NCBI RefSeq assembly: GCF_014534685.1
Contig: NZ_JACVVX010000003.1
Span: 434,001-498,000 of the forward strand
Length of the DNA: 64,000 bases
From: Oryzicola mucosus
GTDB lineage: Bacteria; Pseudomonadota; Alphaproteobacteria; Rhizobiales; Rhizobiaceae
Direction: 5' to 3'
The position numbers and the translations under genes were made by a program. Shown here piece after piece: positions 36,053 to 48,904 of this stretch; the stretch's first letter is position 1, and each line of letters opens with the position of its first letter. Under the pieces are notes generated by a model, which saw only the letters and a list, made by a program, of their open reading frames with translations, was not told the origin of the DNA and did not search any database.

Positions 36053-36889
36053 ATGAAGAATAATGGCAATCGCGACATGAAGCAGACGGAAAGTGTGCCG
36101 AGCGCCGCCCTTGGCCGCAACGAAATGCGTCGAAGCTACGACGCTTACTTTGCCTCCGGCCTTTATGTCTCGCGCTATCCCAAACCGAACCGGCGATGTT
36201 TGCGCCTTTTGTCCGCGGCTCTTCCCAAGGGAGGGCGGCTGCTCGACTACGGCGCGGGCGAAGGCCGCTACTGCTTCGCACTGGCAAAGAGCCATGACGC
36301 AGATGTTCTCGCCGTCGACATCAGCGCGGTCGCGCGCAGTCACCTTACCTCGGCCGCCCAAAGCGAGGGTCTGGGCGCCAAGGTGACCGTTTGCGACGTT
36401 GGCGATGCGGCCTACACCCGCGAGGTCGAAAGCGGCAGCTACGACGTTGCGCTGCTGGGTTTCGGCGTGCTCGGCCACATCGCAGGCAGAAGCAGGCGGC
36501 TCGAGGCACTCATCGATATGCGCCGTGCTTTAAAACCAGCTGGGACGCTTGTGCTGGGCGTACCCAACGCATTCAGACGCATGCGCGAGCAGCAAGCCGA
36601 ATGCCGCCCGATGGTGGAACGCGGCGAACTGGAACCCGGCGACATCCGCTATCGGCGTTCGGTTGGCGGAAACGACATCGCTCTGTTCTATCATCTGTTC
36701 ACCGAGACAGAAATTCGCGACGATCTCACGGCGGCGGGTTTCACGGTAGAGCAACTAACCGGCGAGAGCCTTCTGCCGGAAAGTGCCGTTACCCACTCCA
36801 GCCTTGTCGGGATTCTGGATGACCTTGCCTGCGCCGTCGTGCCGCCCGGATTGTGCTACGGCTTGCTGGTCGCGGCGCGGCCGAGGTAA
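36053..36889 (+). CDS. Class I SAM-dependent methyltransferase
   Basis: A 278-residue methyltransferase with motif I LLDYGAGEGRYCFALA, an acidic residue ending strand 2 (VLAVDIS), motif II region YDVALLGFGVLGHI and ALKPAGTLVLGVPN. The N-terminal RRSYDAYFASG segment is common in small-molecule and quinone-type methyltransferases. It starts 3 bases after the permease-fusion stop, so it is probably in that operon, and it converges on the HdeD-like gene with a 3-base gap. The substrate is unknown. Confidence 0.85.
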   Translation: MKNNGNRDMKQTESVPSAALGRNEMRRSYDAYFASGLYVSRYPKPNRRCLRLLSAALPKGGRLLDYGAGEGRYCFALAKSHDADVLAVDISAVARSHLTSAAQSEGLGAKVTVCDVGDAAYTREVESGSYDVALLGFGVLGHIAGRSRRLEALIDMRRALKPAGTLVLGVPNAFRRMREQQAECRPMVERGELEPGDIRYRRSVGGNDIALFYHLFTETEIRDDLTAAGFTVEQLTGESLLPESAVTHSSLVGILDDLACAVVPPGLCYGLLVAARPR

Positions 36890-36892
36890 CCC

Positions 36893-38233
36893 TCACACTT
36901 CCTGGGGTGTATCGCTGCTTTGGCCCACACGCGGACGGAAGCGGCGCAGGAACCCTCTGAACCGCTTTGTCCAACTGACATCGCGCGCTTCGACGATCCG
37001 CGCCATGGTCCGGGCATAGTCGACCACCAGACCGGGCGTCCAGGTCGCAGAATTGGCCCGGTTGCTGATCATCGCGGCCACCCAGAGGTCGGGGTTGATG
37101 AGCAGGCGGATCAGCCGAAGCCATGGCGTCTTGCCAGCCAGCGAGCCTTCCAAAGCCGCGTTGAGTGCTGCGGCGACCACAACGGAACAATTGCGATTGG
37201 TCAGATTGTAGGTGTTGTCCTGCCTGTATCCGGCCCAGAACGCCCGCAGGCGCCTTGGATTGTAGTTCCAGAAATCGATGTTGACGTCGGCATCGCACCA
37301 CCAATCCGACTCCCATGCATAGGATGGCTGGAAACGACCGTGGAGATCGTTTTCCGAAGTCCCGCGTAGAGAATTGATGAAGTCCTGCTCGGAGCGTTCG
37401 AGCTCCTTCTTCGGATAGTGACTGATATAGACGTCGGGCAGCATTTCCATAGCGGCATGGCCTGTGGAAATCACACCGTTTTTGTCGACGGCGGCAACGT
37501 ATCGGTCGATCAGGAGCCGGCGCGCCGGCTCCTCGGCCGATCCGACGGGCGTCCAGACATGGACGGTGAGTGGGTTTTCGACCTTTACCTCTTCGCCAGT
37601 ATCGATCAACACGGGTGCATTGTCATACCAGCCGCGACCGGCGAACAGTGGCAGATTGAGGATTGCGACTTCGCTTTCAAGCGTCCTCAGCATCAGCGAC
37701 ATGCGCACGAGCAGCCATCCAGACAACGCCAGGAACAGGCTGATACAGAAGATGATGTTCTTTTCGCGTGGCAGCGGCCATTCGGTGATGACGAGGACGG
37801 CAAGCATCAGTTCGACGGTGCCGTAAAAAACCCCCATCCGCCAGCGTGGGAAACGAACGATGACAGCGGTGGCGATACGGCCTGCCCCATCGAGCAAGAA
37901 GGCCAATGCGAACAGCATGGCAATGCCGATGTCGGTCCGGAATGGATAGCCGATGATGAGAACACCGATGATGATCAGGCCAATCGCCTTCAGCAGGGTC
38001 AGGATACGTGCCTTGCGGTCGAGTTCGGGCACCAGAAGCGGCAAGAAGGACAAAAGGCCGTTGAGCACGAAGATCAGCCCGAGCGCTTCGACGGTAACAA
38101 AACTGACTCGTTCGGAAATGCCTATGATCATCAAAAGCGCCAGCGTGATCAGTGCTGCGCCTAGAACGAGCAGCACATACCAACGCGAGCGAAAGGCCGC
38201 AGGTCCGATAAGCAGAAATGCCATTTTTAACAT
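36893..38233 (-). CDS. HdeD-like membrane protein with a putative papain-like C-terminal domain
   Basis: Residues about 15-190 hold six predicted membrane helices in the DUF308/HdeD pattern (LGAALITLALLMIIGI, AIGLIIIGVLIIGYPF, LFALAFLLDGAGRIATAV). Residues about 215-420 are soluble. They contain ISTGHAAMEM, and later TNRNCSVVVAAALNAAL. A His followed by a Cys in such settings is the order of circularly permuted papain-fold hydrolases; this is my inference and no family name can be assigned with confidence. It resembles envelope stress proteins in its N-terminal half only. It is monocistronic and faces the methyltransferase gene. Confidence 0.75.
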   Translation of the reverse strand: MLKMAFLLIGPAAFRSRWYVLLVLGAALITLALLMIIGISERVSFVTVEALGLIFVLNGLLSFLPLLVPELDRKARILTLLKAIGLIIIGVLIIGYPFRTDIGIAMLFALAFLLDGAGRIATAVIVRFPRWRMGVFYGTVELMLAVLVITEWPLPREKNIIFCISLFLALSGWLLVRMSLMLRTLESEVAILNLPLFAGRGWYDNAPVLIDTGEEVKVENPLTVHVWTPVGSAEEPARRLLIDRYVAAVDKNGVISTGHAAMEMLPDVYISHYPKKELERSEQDFINSLRGTSENDLHGRFQPSYAWESDWWCDADVNIDFWNYNPRRLRAFWAGYRQDNTYNLTNRNCSVVVAAALNAALEGSLAGKTPWLRLIRLLINPDLWVAAMISNRANSATWTPGLVVDYARTMARIVEARDVSWTKRFRGFLRRFRPRVGQSSDTPQEV

Positions 38234-38750
38234 CAGCTATCGAACGCTCTGCGCCCGCCCCGTCGCGAATTGATGAGATTGTCTGTGATTCCGCTGTCTC
38301 GCTAAAAATTCCATGAAGATGACAGCACCTCAACGGAAAAATTCGGGTGTATCGGAGTTGCGAGGTATTCTTTTTATAGGACCATAACGGTCAACAAAGG
38401 AAACTTAACGTATCTTCTTTTTACCACAGGTGGCGATCCTGGTTTTGCCCCTAAACAAGCCCAATCTTTATCGCACCAGCGTCGTCATCACGGCGGCACG
38501 GACTGCGGCATTCGTGGCGATCCTCTGATCGAACTGGCGCTGCTTTACGTCCGCGAAATCACCCAGCTAAGGTACTATGCGCAGGCATCGTGATGCTGGT
38601 GGCCTCCACCAAATTCACCAAATGGTGTCCGGACCGGAAAAAAGACGAAGGCTCCAGCCGAATGTTTCGATCTTCTTAAGGGTTTCGTGTCTAGACACTG
38701 GACTTCCCCGCCACAATTTGCATGATTGTGTTTCCTAAAGGAAAACGATC
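38234..38750. other. 517-base stretch with possible gene debris
   Basis: No complete gene is supported. The left part is the AT-rich promoter side of the HdeD-like gene. On the minus strand, two short open stretches in different frames (38562-38640, reading GHHLVNLVEATSITMPAHST, and 38468-38569, reading LGDFADVKQRQFDQRIATN and ending in a stop at 38468) look protein-like and would join with one frameshift. They may be the tail of a decayed gene. I do not recognise the family. The rightmost bases hold the leader of the small ORF at 38751. Confidence 0.3.
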
Positions 38751-38978
38751 ATGGCTGAGCTGCATGCTCGAGGCGTCGAGCTCGTTTCAACTCTTCGACA
38801 TACCGCCGACAACATCCAGCACTTCGAAGAAGCTGAGGTCAGGATGCTGCTGCAGAAGACCGCGCAAGTTCTTTCCGATTTGTTGGCGCGCGATATGCCC
38901 TCTTCCAGAATGTACGAGCCCACGGCGCGGAAGTCGGTCCATTTCTCGAGGATGGAACGGCCGACATTGACGTTTTAA
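38751..38978 (+). CDS. Small hypothetical protein
   Basis: A 75-residue ORF with a good start: ATG preceded by AAAGGA at a distance of about 9 bases. It is helical and hydrophilic (VSTLRHTADNIQHFEEAEVRMLLQKTAQVL), with no signal peptide or membrane helix. No homologue is recognised. The antisense strand also has open frames, so it may be spurious; the ribosome-binding site and amphipathic helix are the points in favour. The next 203 bases to 39181 show no other gene. Confidence 0.45.
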   Translation: MAELHARGVELVSTLRHTADNIQHFEEAEVRMLLQKTAQVLSDLLARDMPSSRMYEPTARKSVHFSRMERPTLTF

Positions 38979-39181
38979 GGCGACTCCGAGCAAACCGCTT
39001 GCTACCTTTGGCTCGGTGGGTTTGCCAATCTATGTCGGGCCGCTGCCTGCAACCACCGCCAAACCATGCTGTGGTAGACTGCATGATCAAGCAAATTTCG
39101 CTAATGTCGCATAGAGCTCGCTGATTCACGCGGGCTAGAAGCACCCGTTGTTTTTTCAATCCTGCTTGAAGGATATCCGAC

Positions 39182-39679
39182 GTGACCACTTTAGCGAAGT
39201 TTTCGATCGGCTTTCTCGCGCCGACGGCCGCGGCCCTTTCTGTGATGCTGATGTCTTCGGCTGCCTCGGCGCAGCCGATGCCGCAGATCGGACTGCTGTC
39301 CTGCGATGTATCGGAAGGCATCGGTCTCATCCTCGAACGTAAGCAGACATTGACCTGCACCTTCACGCAGAATGGCGGCCAGACCGAATCCTACACCGGT
39401 AGCATCGATGAATTCGGCATCGAGATCGGCACGATCAATCAGAGCCACTTGGTCTGGGGTGTCGCGGCAGCCACTGAGGGCGTCGCCGCAAAGGGCGCGC
39501 TCACCGGCCAATATGCCGGCGTTGGCGCGGAAGCAGCAGTGGGCGTTGGTGCCGGTGCCAATGTGCTTGTGGGCGGAACGGGCAAAGCGTTTTCGCTGCA
39601 GCCAATCTCCGTCGAGGGTTCGACCGGCCTAAACATTGCAACCGGCGTCGTTCAAGTTACCCTTACCGCCGCGCCGTAA
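39182..39679 (+). CDS. DUF992-family exported protein
   Basis: A 165-residue protein with a signal peptide (FSIGFLAPTAAALSVMLMSSAASA, cleavage after ASA). The mature part has the DUF992 pattern: LLSCDVSEGIGLIL, LTCTFTQNG, YTGSIDEFGIEIG, a glycine-rich centre (GVGAEAAVGVGAGANVLVGG) and a C-terminal GLNIATGVVQV. The family is common in Rhizobiales, periplasmic or surface, and of unknown function. The start is GTG at 39182, with AAGGA 6-11 bases before. It stands alone and is followed by a hairpin terminator. Confidence 0.88.
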   Translation: MTTLAKFSIGFLAPTAAALSVMLMSSAASAQPMPQIGLLSCDVSEGIGLILERKQTLTCTFTQNGGQTESYTGSIDEFGIEIGTINQSHLVWGVAAATEGVAAKGALTGQYAGVGAEAAVGVGAGANVLVGGTGKAFSLQPISVEGSTGLNIATGVVQVTLTAAP

Positions 39680-39692
39680 GGCCGTTGTCCGG

Positions 39693-39725
39693 GCAGGCAT
39701 CGCATGCCGATGCCTGCTCGTTGTT
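39693..39725 (+). terminator. Hairpin terminator after the DUF992 gene
   Basis: GCAGGCATCG (39693-39702) and CGATGCCTGC (39708-39717) form a perfect 10-base-pair stem with a 5-base loop, followed by the T-rich TCGTTGTTT. It begins 13 bases after the DUF992 stop and lies before the end of the MarR gene on the other strand. Confidence 0.65.
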
Positions 39726-39740
39726 TGACCCTAATGTGCT

Positions 39741-40187
39741 CTACGACGACGGCGCCATGAGTTCGGCAAGTTCGGCCACGCTCGTAATGAGCTCGCGGCG
39801 GCGTGCCGGCGACAGCGATGCGAACCGGTGAGCGAATTTTTCACCGAACACGCTCGGCGTGTGCGCGACCATATCCCTGCCCTTCTGCGTAAGCCTGGTG
39901 TAGACAATGCGACGGTCGGCAGCGGAGCGGTAGCGCTCGACGACGCCATGCTGCTCGAGATTGTCGAGCACGGTAACGACGGTTGCCGGGCTGAGATCGG
40001 CATGGTCGGCCAAAGCTTTTGTCGTAACCTCTGACAGTTCGCTTACCGCCATGACGATGACCAGTTGCGGCCCGGTCAAGCCGTGCTGGCTCTTCAGCGC
40101 ATGAGATTGCAGATCGCTTGCGCGCGCGATGCGCCGAAGCGATTTCAGCAGATCTCGGGTTTCCTCAGCAGTAATTGTGTCGGTCAC
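39741..40187 (-). CDS. MarR-family transcriptional regulator
   Basis: A winged-helix MarR regulator (148 residues from the GTG at 40187; a TTG at 40226 would give 161). Features are the dimer helix DLLKSLRRIARASDLQSHAL, the recognition region LADHADLSPATVVTVLDNLEQHG and the wing SAADRRIVYTRLT. I favour GTG at 40187 because GAGGAGG precedes it and because a clear palindrome at 40234-40255 would otherwise touch the start codon. It is divergent from the NAGGN osmolyte operon and is the likely controller of both. Confidence 0.88.
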   Translation of the reverse strand: MTDTITAEETRDLLKSLRRIARASDLQSHALKSQHGLTGPQLVIVMAVSELSEVTTKALADHADLSPATVVTVLDNLEQHGVVERYRSAADRRIVYTRLTQKGRDMVAHTPSVFGEKFAHRFASLSPARRRELITSVAELAELMAPSS

Positions 40188-40233
40188 GGGGAACGAAATG
40201 GCCTCCTCGCCATTGTTAGGCTTCAAATCATTT

Positions 40234-40255
40234 GTACTCTACCTATCTAGGGTAC
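40234..40255. promoter_or_regulatory. MarR-type operator palindrome before the NAGGN operon
   Basis: GTACTCTA (40234-40241) and TAGGGTAC (40248-40255) are inverted repeats with one mismatch, separated by 6 bases. The element sits between the divergent MarR gene and the asparagine-synthase-like gene, 43 bases before the latter's start codon. Size and symmetry suit a MarR dimer, which could repress both directions until osmotic or other stress relieves it. Binding is inferred. Confidence 0.6.
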
Positions 40256-40298
40256 TTCACCCGATCGACAACAATCAACGGAGGATCTGGATCCGCTT

Positions 40299-42074
40299 AT
40301 GTGCGGCATTTGTGGCGAAATCACCTTTGACGGCAGCACACCATCCGCTGCCAAAATCTCAACCATGCTGGAAACCTTGGCGCCGCGCGGCCCCGATGGC
40401 GAGGGGATCGTCTCCCACGGCAACGCAGGTTTCGGCCACCGCCGCCTGCGCATCATCGACCTGTCCGACAAGGCGCAGCAGCCCATGGTGGATTCGGCCC
40501 TAGGGCTGACGATCGCTTTCAACGGCTGCATCTACAACTATCCCGAGTTGCGCTCGGAACTCGAAGCGCAGGGCTACAGCTTCTTCTCGCATGGCGACAC
40601 AGAAGTCATCCTCAAGGCTTGGCATTGCTGGGGCGAACGGTGCGTGGAGCGCTTCCTTGGCATGTTCGCCTTCGTCATCCAGGAACGCGACACCGGCCGC
40701 ATTGTCATGGCCCGCGACCGTTTCGGCATCAAGCCGCTCTACCTCGCGGAAACCGGCAAGACCTTGCGGTTCGCCTCATCGCTGCCCGCGCTGCTGGCGG
40801 CCGGCGGCATCGACACGTCGATCGACGAGGTCGCGCTGCATCACTACATGTCGTTCCACGCCGTCGTTCCGCCGCCGCGCACCATTATCAAGGGCGTGCG
40901 CAAGCTGCCACCGGCCACGATCCGGATCATCGACCGCGACGGCCGCCACACCGACAAACGCTATTGGGACCCGGCCTATGCCCGCGATCCCGCCGACAAG
41001 GACGTGTCAGCCGAGGAATGGCGAGACCGTGTGCTCGACATGCTCCGCACGGCTGTCAAGCGCCGCATGGTCGCTGACGTTCCAGTCGGCGTGCTGTTGT
41101 CGGGCGGTGTCGATTCCAGCCTGATCGTCGGCCTTCTGGCCGAGGCCGGCCAAGCCGATCTCAAGACCTTCTCGGTGGGCTTCGAGGAAGCGAATGGCGA
41201 AAAAGGCGATGAGTTCCACTATTCCGACCTTATCGCCAGAGAATATGGCACCGACCATCACCAGATCTTCGTGCCATCTGCCAACCTCATGGAAGCCCTG
41301 CCCGGCACGATCGCGGCGATGTCGGAACCCATGGTTTCCTACGACAATGTCGGCTTCTACCTGCTGTCCAAGGAGGTGTCGAAGCACATCAAGGTGGTGC
41401 AATCCGGCCAGGGCGCCGACGAGGTGTTCGGCGGATATCACTGGTATCCGCCCCTGGAAAACTCCAACGACGTGGTCGGCGACTACAGCCGGGTCTTCTT
41501 TGACCGCTCGCACGAAACGCTGAAGCGCCAGCTTGGCGCCGATTGGATCAACGGCGTCGATCACAGCGGCGACTTCGTTGCCGGCGAACTGATGCGCGCC
41601 GGAGCGGATACCAATGTCGACCGCGCACTGCGGCTCGACACCAACGTGATGCTGGTGGACGATCCGGTCAAGCGCGTCGACAACATGACCATGGCCTGGG
41701 GTCTGGAAGCGCGCGTTCCATTCCTCGACCATGAGCTTGTTGAACTCGCTGCCCGAATCCCGCCGGAACACAAGCTCAAGGATGGCGGCAAGGGCGTGCT
41801 CAAAGATGCCGCCCGTCTCGTCGTGCCGCATGACGTCATCGACCGTCCCAAGGGCTACTTCCCCGTCCCGCAGCTCAAATATGTCGATGGTCCCTATCTC
41901 GATATGGTGCGCGACGCGCTGACCTCGAAAGCCGCGCGCGAGCGCGGGCTGTTCGACGAGAACTATCTCGACCAACTCTTCAAGGCACCGTCGGAGCACA
42001 TCACGCCGCTGCGCGGCTCCGAGCTCTGGCAGGTCGGGCTGCTTGAGCTCTGGCTGCAGGCGCAGGGGGTATAG
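40299..42074 (+). CDS. N-acetylglutaminylglutamine amidotransferase (asparagine synthase-like)
   Basis: A 591-residue glutamine-dependent amidotransferase. It begins MCGICGE, the Cys being the N-terminal nucleophile of the class II glutaminase domain. The synthetase half has the PP-loop LLSGGVDSSLIVGL, GQGADEVFGGYHWY and PFLDHELVELA. Followed by an acetyltransferase/ATP-grasp protein and an M42 peptidase, it is the amidotransferase of the trio that makes N-acetylglutaminylglutamine amide, an osmoprotectant dipeptide. It converts the C-terminal carboxylate to the amide. GGAGG precedes the ATG. It spans the usual length without breaks. Confidence 0.94.
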   Translation: MCGICGEITFDGSTPSAAKISTMLETLAPRGPDGEGIVSHGNAGFGHRRLRIIDLSDKAQQPMVDSALGLTIAFNGCIYNYPELRSELEAQGYSFFSHGDTEVILKAWHCWGERCVERFLGMFAFVIQERDTGRIVMARDRFGIKPLYLAETGKTLRFASSLPALLAAGGIDTSIDEVALHHYMSFHAVVPPPRTIIKGVRKLPPATIRIIDRDGRHTDKRYWDPAYARDPADKDVSAEEWRDRVLDMLRTAVKRRMVADVPVGVLLSGGVDSSLIVGLLAEAGQADLKTFSVGFEEANGEKGDEFHYSDLIAREYGTDHHQIFVPSANLMEALPGTIAAMSEPMVSYDNVGFYLLSKEVSKHIKVVQSGQGADEVFGGYHWYPPLENSNDVVGDYSRVFFDRSHETLKRQLGADWINGVDHSGDFVAGELMRAGADTNVDRALRLDTNVMLVDDPVKRVDNMTMAWGLEARVPFLDHELVELAARIPPEHKLKDGGKGVLKDAARLVVPHDVIDRPKGYFPVPQLKYVDGPYLDMVRDALTSKAARERGLFDENYLDQLFKAPSEHITPLRGSELWQVGLLELWLQAQGV

Positions 42075-42078
42075 CACC

Positions 42079-43896
42079 ATGACATCAGTCAAAACGGTGA
42101 ACCGAAAGGTGACGGGCGTGCGAAACGATCGCGCGCTCGATCATCGTCTGCGCCGGCTACGTGTACACTCCATGCAGGAACCGATCGAGACCCGGCCCGC
42201 CGCCGATCTTGAACGCAAGCCGGTGGTGCTCGATTGTGGTTGGGGCCGGCTCCTGTTTTCGCAGACTTTCCGCGACAATGCCGAACTGGTAGAAACCCTC
42301 CGCAGCGAGGAGCTCGGGCAGCGCGACATCGCCTTTTACGTGCGTGATCCGCATGTACTGTTGACGCAGGCGCCGCAGGAAATCTTCCTCGATCCCTCGC
42401 ATACCTATCGGCTCGACCTGTCGACCTATCGTGCCAGCCGGCGACGGACGAAGAACTTCTTCATTCGGCGGCTTGCTTCCGAGGAAGATGCCAAGGCGGT
42501 CAACACGATCTATGCCACGCGCGGCATGGTGCCGGTCTCGCCAGAGTTTTTCTGGTCCAAGCGCGACAGCCGCTCGCTGACTTATTTCGTCGCGGAAGAA
42601 GAATCGACCGGCGAGATCATCGGCACCGTCACCGGCATCGACCACAACCGCCTCTTCCAAGACGAGGAGCGCGGCTCTTCACTGTGGTGCCTGGCTGTGG
42701 CTACCCAGGCGCGCCATCCCGGCATCGGTGAAATGCTCGTGCGGCGTCTGGCCGAACATTTCCAGGCGCGGGGCGCGGCCTATCTCGACCTTTCGGTTCT
42801 GCACGACAACGAGCAGGCAATCGGGCTTTACGAAAAGATCGGCTTTCGCCGCGTGCCGGTCTTCGCCGTCAAGCGCAAGAACCCGATCAACGAGAAATTC
42901 TTCGCGGCCCCCATCGATAGCTACGACGAACTCAACCCCTATGCACGGCTTCTGGTCGACGAGGCGCGGCGGCGCGGCATCCGCGTCGATATCACCGATG
43001 CCGCTGCCGGCTTCTTTCGTCTCTCCTATGGCGGGCGCTCCGTGCACTGCCGCGAAAGTCTGTCGGAACTCACCTCCGGCGTCGCCGTCTCAATCTGCGA
43101 CGACAAATCCGTCACCCGGCGCGTCGTCTCGAAAGCTGGACTCAATGTGCCCGAGCAGATCGTCGCCGACGATCCAGCGGCCGTCTGGGCCTTCGTCGAA
43201 AAGCATGGCAGCGTGGTGGTCAAGCCGGCGCGCGGTGAACAGGGGCGCGGCATTTCCGTTGGGCTGAGCGACATCGCCGAGGTCGAGAGCGCCATCGGCG
43301 AAGCGCGGACGGTATGCGACCGCGTGTTGTTGGAATCCTTCTTCGAGGGCCAGGATCTGCGGCTCGTGGTCATTGATCACAAGGTGGTAGCCGCAGCCAT
43401 TCGCCGCCCGCCGCATATTGTCGGCGACGGGTCGAGCACGGTCGGTACGCTCATCGAAAAGCAGTCCCGGCGGCGCGCCGAGGCAACCGGTGGCGAAAGC
43501 AGCATCCCTGTTGACCGCGAGACCCTGCGCTGTCTGGCGGATGCGGGCATGGATCTCGACAGCGTGCCCGAGGCCGGACAGCAGTTGATGGTGCGCCGAA
43601 CGGCCAACCTGCACACCGGCGGCTCGATCCACGACGCGACAGACGTCGTTCATCCCACCCTGGTCGAGGCCGCATGCCGGGCGGCGCGCGCCATCGACAT
43701 TCCGGTCACCGGCATCGATTTGATGGTAAAATCGCCGTCCGAGCCCGACTATGTCTTCATCGAAGCCAATGAACGGCCCGGCCTCGCCAATCACGAGCCG
43801 CAGCCGACGGCGGAACGTTTCATCGACCTGCTGTTTCCGCTGTCGCGCGTGCGTGACCACAACGGCCAGCTGAAAGGCGAGGAGTTGCCGCGATGA
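42079..43896 (+). CDS. ngg: N-acetylglutaminylglutamine synthetase (GNAT plus ATP-grasp)
   Basis: A 605-residue bifunctional enzyme. Residues of about 110-290 are a GNAT acetyltransferase domain (ATQARHPGIGEMLVRRLAEHF, HDNEQAIGLYEKIGFRRVPV). The rest is an ATP-grasp ligase similar to cyanophycin or glutathione synthetases (VVVKPARGEQGRGIS, IDLMVKSPSEPDYVFIEANE). Together they acetylate and join two glutamines to form N-acetylglutaminylglutamine. I start at the ATG at 42079, 4 bases after the upstream stop; an earlier ATG (42043) is inside the previous gene. It overlaps the M42 peptidase by 4 bases. Confidence 0.93.
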   Translation: MTSVKTVNRKVTGVRNDRALDHRLRRLRVHSMQEPIETRPAADLERKPVVLDCGWGRLLFSQTFRDNAELVETLRSEELGQRDIAFYVRDPHVLLTQAPQEIFLDPSHTYRLDLSTYRASRRRTKNFFIRRLASEEDAKAVNTIYATRGMVPVSPEFFWSKRDSRSLTYFVAEEESTGEIIGTVTGIDHNRLFQDEERGSSLWCLAVATQARHPGIGEMLVRRLAEHFQARGAAYLDLSVLHDNEQAIGLYEKIGFRRVPVFAVKRKNPINEKFFAAPIDSYDELNPYARLLVDEARRRGIRVDITDAAAGFFRLSYGGRSVHCRESLSELTSGVAVSICDDKSVTRRVVSKAGLNVPEQIVADDPAAVWAFVEKHGSVVVKPARGEQGRGISVGLSDIAEVESAIGEARTVCDRVLLESFFEGQDLRLVVIDHKVVAAAIRRPPHIVGDGSSTVGTLIEKQSRRRAEATGGESSIPVDRETLRCLADAGMDLDSVPEAGQQLMVRRTANLHTGGSIHDATDVVHPTLVEAACRAARAIDIPVTGIDLMVKSPSEPDYVFIEANERPGLANHEPQPTAERFIDLLFPLSRVRDHNGQLKGEELPR

Positions 43897-45014
43897 AGAC
43901 GGTGATCGACGCGGATTATCTCAGGGACCGGCTCCAAGCGCTGCTGGCGATCGACAGCCCGACCGGTTTCACCGACAATGTTGTCCGCTACTGCAGCCGG
44001 GAGTTGGAGCGGCTTGGCCTCAAGCCGCAGCTGACCCGCCGTGGAGCTATCCGCGCCATCAGTCAGGGCGGCCGCCGCCAAGGCGCGCGCGCCATCGTCT
44101 CCCATGTCGACACGCTCGGCGCACAGGTGAAGGCGATCAAGGAGAACGGGCGGCTATCGCTTGTGTCGATCGGAAACTGGTCGGCCCGTTTTGCCGAAGG
44201 CGCACGCGTGACGATCTATGGGACGGGCGACATCCATCGCGGCACCATTCTGCCCCTGAAGGCATCAGGCCATACCTTCAACGAGGAAGTCGACACCCAG
44301 CCCACCGGTTGGGAGCATGTAGAGCTGCGCATCGACGCCATAACCGGCAGCAAGAGGGATACCGGGGCGCTCGGCATCGAGATTGGCGACGTCGTCGCTG
44401 TCGATCCGCAGCCGGAATTCCTCGACAACGGCTTCATCAACGCACGTCATCTCGACGACAAGGCGGGCGTGGCTATCATGCTCGCCACAATCGAAGCGTT
44501 CCAACGGGAACAATCTACAGCTCCCGTCGACATCCATTGGCTGTTCACCGTGGCCGAGGAAGTCGGTGTGGGCGCTTCCTCGGTTATCCTGCCCGAAGTC
44601 GCCTCGCTCGTCGCCGTCGACAACGGCACCAGTGCACCGGGCCAGAATTCGTCCGAATTCGGCGCGACCATCTGCATGGCCGACGAGTCCGGCCCGTTCG
44701 ACTATCACCTGACGCGGAAACTGGCCGAACTTTGCATGGAAAAGGACATCCCCTACCAGAAGGACATCTTCCGCTACTATCGCAGCGATGCCGCCGCCGC
44801 CATCGAGGCCGGTCACGACATCCGCACCGCACTGATCACCTTCGGCATCGATGCCTCGCATGGCTATGAGCGCATCCATATCGACGCGCTGCTGTCTGTG
44901 GCCGAAGCGCTTTTCCACTACGTCTCGAGCCCTATCGAAATCGCGCGCGACGTCAAGGAATTCGCGACCGTGCAGTCGTTCACGCGGCAGCCGGAGAAGG
45001 ACCCGACAGTCTAA
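43893..45014 (+). CDS. M42-family peptidase of the NAGGN system
   Basis: A 373-residue dinuclear-metal aminopeptidase-like protein. Ligand motifs are VSHVDTLGAQ (His), HLDDKAGVAIM (Asp), FTVAEEVGVGAS (the catalytic Glu pair), VAVDNGT and a late GIDASHGYERIH. This third member of the osmoprotectant trio is found with the synthetase and amidotransferase in many proteobacteria; it may turn over the dipeptide, but its precise role is not settled. The start overlaps the synthetase stop (ATGA). Confidence 0.93.
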   Translation: MKTVIDADYLRDRLQALLAIDSPTGFTDNVVRYCSRELERLGLKPQLTRRGAIRAISQGGRRQGARAIVSHVDTLGAQVKAIKENGRLSLVSIGNWSARFAEGARVTIYGTGDIHRGTILPLKASGHTFNEEVDTQPTGWEHVELRIDAITGSKRDTGALGIEIGDVVAVDPQPEFLDNGFINARHLDDKAGVAIMLATIEAFQREQSTAPVDIHWLFTVAEEVGVGASSVILPEVASLVAVDNGTSAPGQNSSEFGATICMADESGPFDYHLTRKLAELCMEKDIPYQKDIFRYYRSDAAAAIEAGHDIRTALITFGIDASHGYERIHIDALLSVAEALFHYVSSPIEIARDVKEFATVQSFTRQPEKDPTV

Positions 45015-45150
45015 ATCCCGATCAGCGGAACCGCTCTTATGCCCGAATATCGGAGCCCAGCTGTCTCCCTCGTGAGCGCCCTTTGTTGACAAAGCGCTGG
45101 GGATAAATCACCTGAGACGACGATACCGCATTCGAACAGGGTGTTCCGAC

Positions 45151-48858
<3,708 letters not shown>

Positions 48859-48904
48859 TACTTTCTGGGCGACCTTTGCGCTGCGGCATCTGCCAACGCG
48901 CAGG

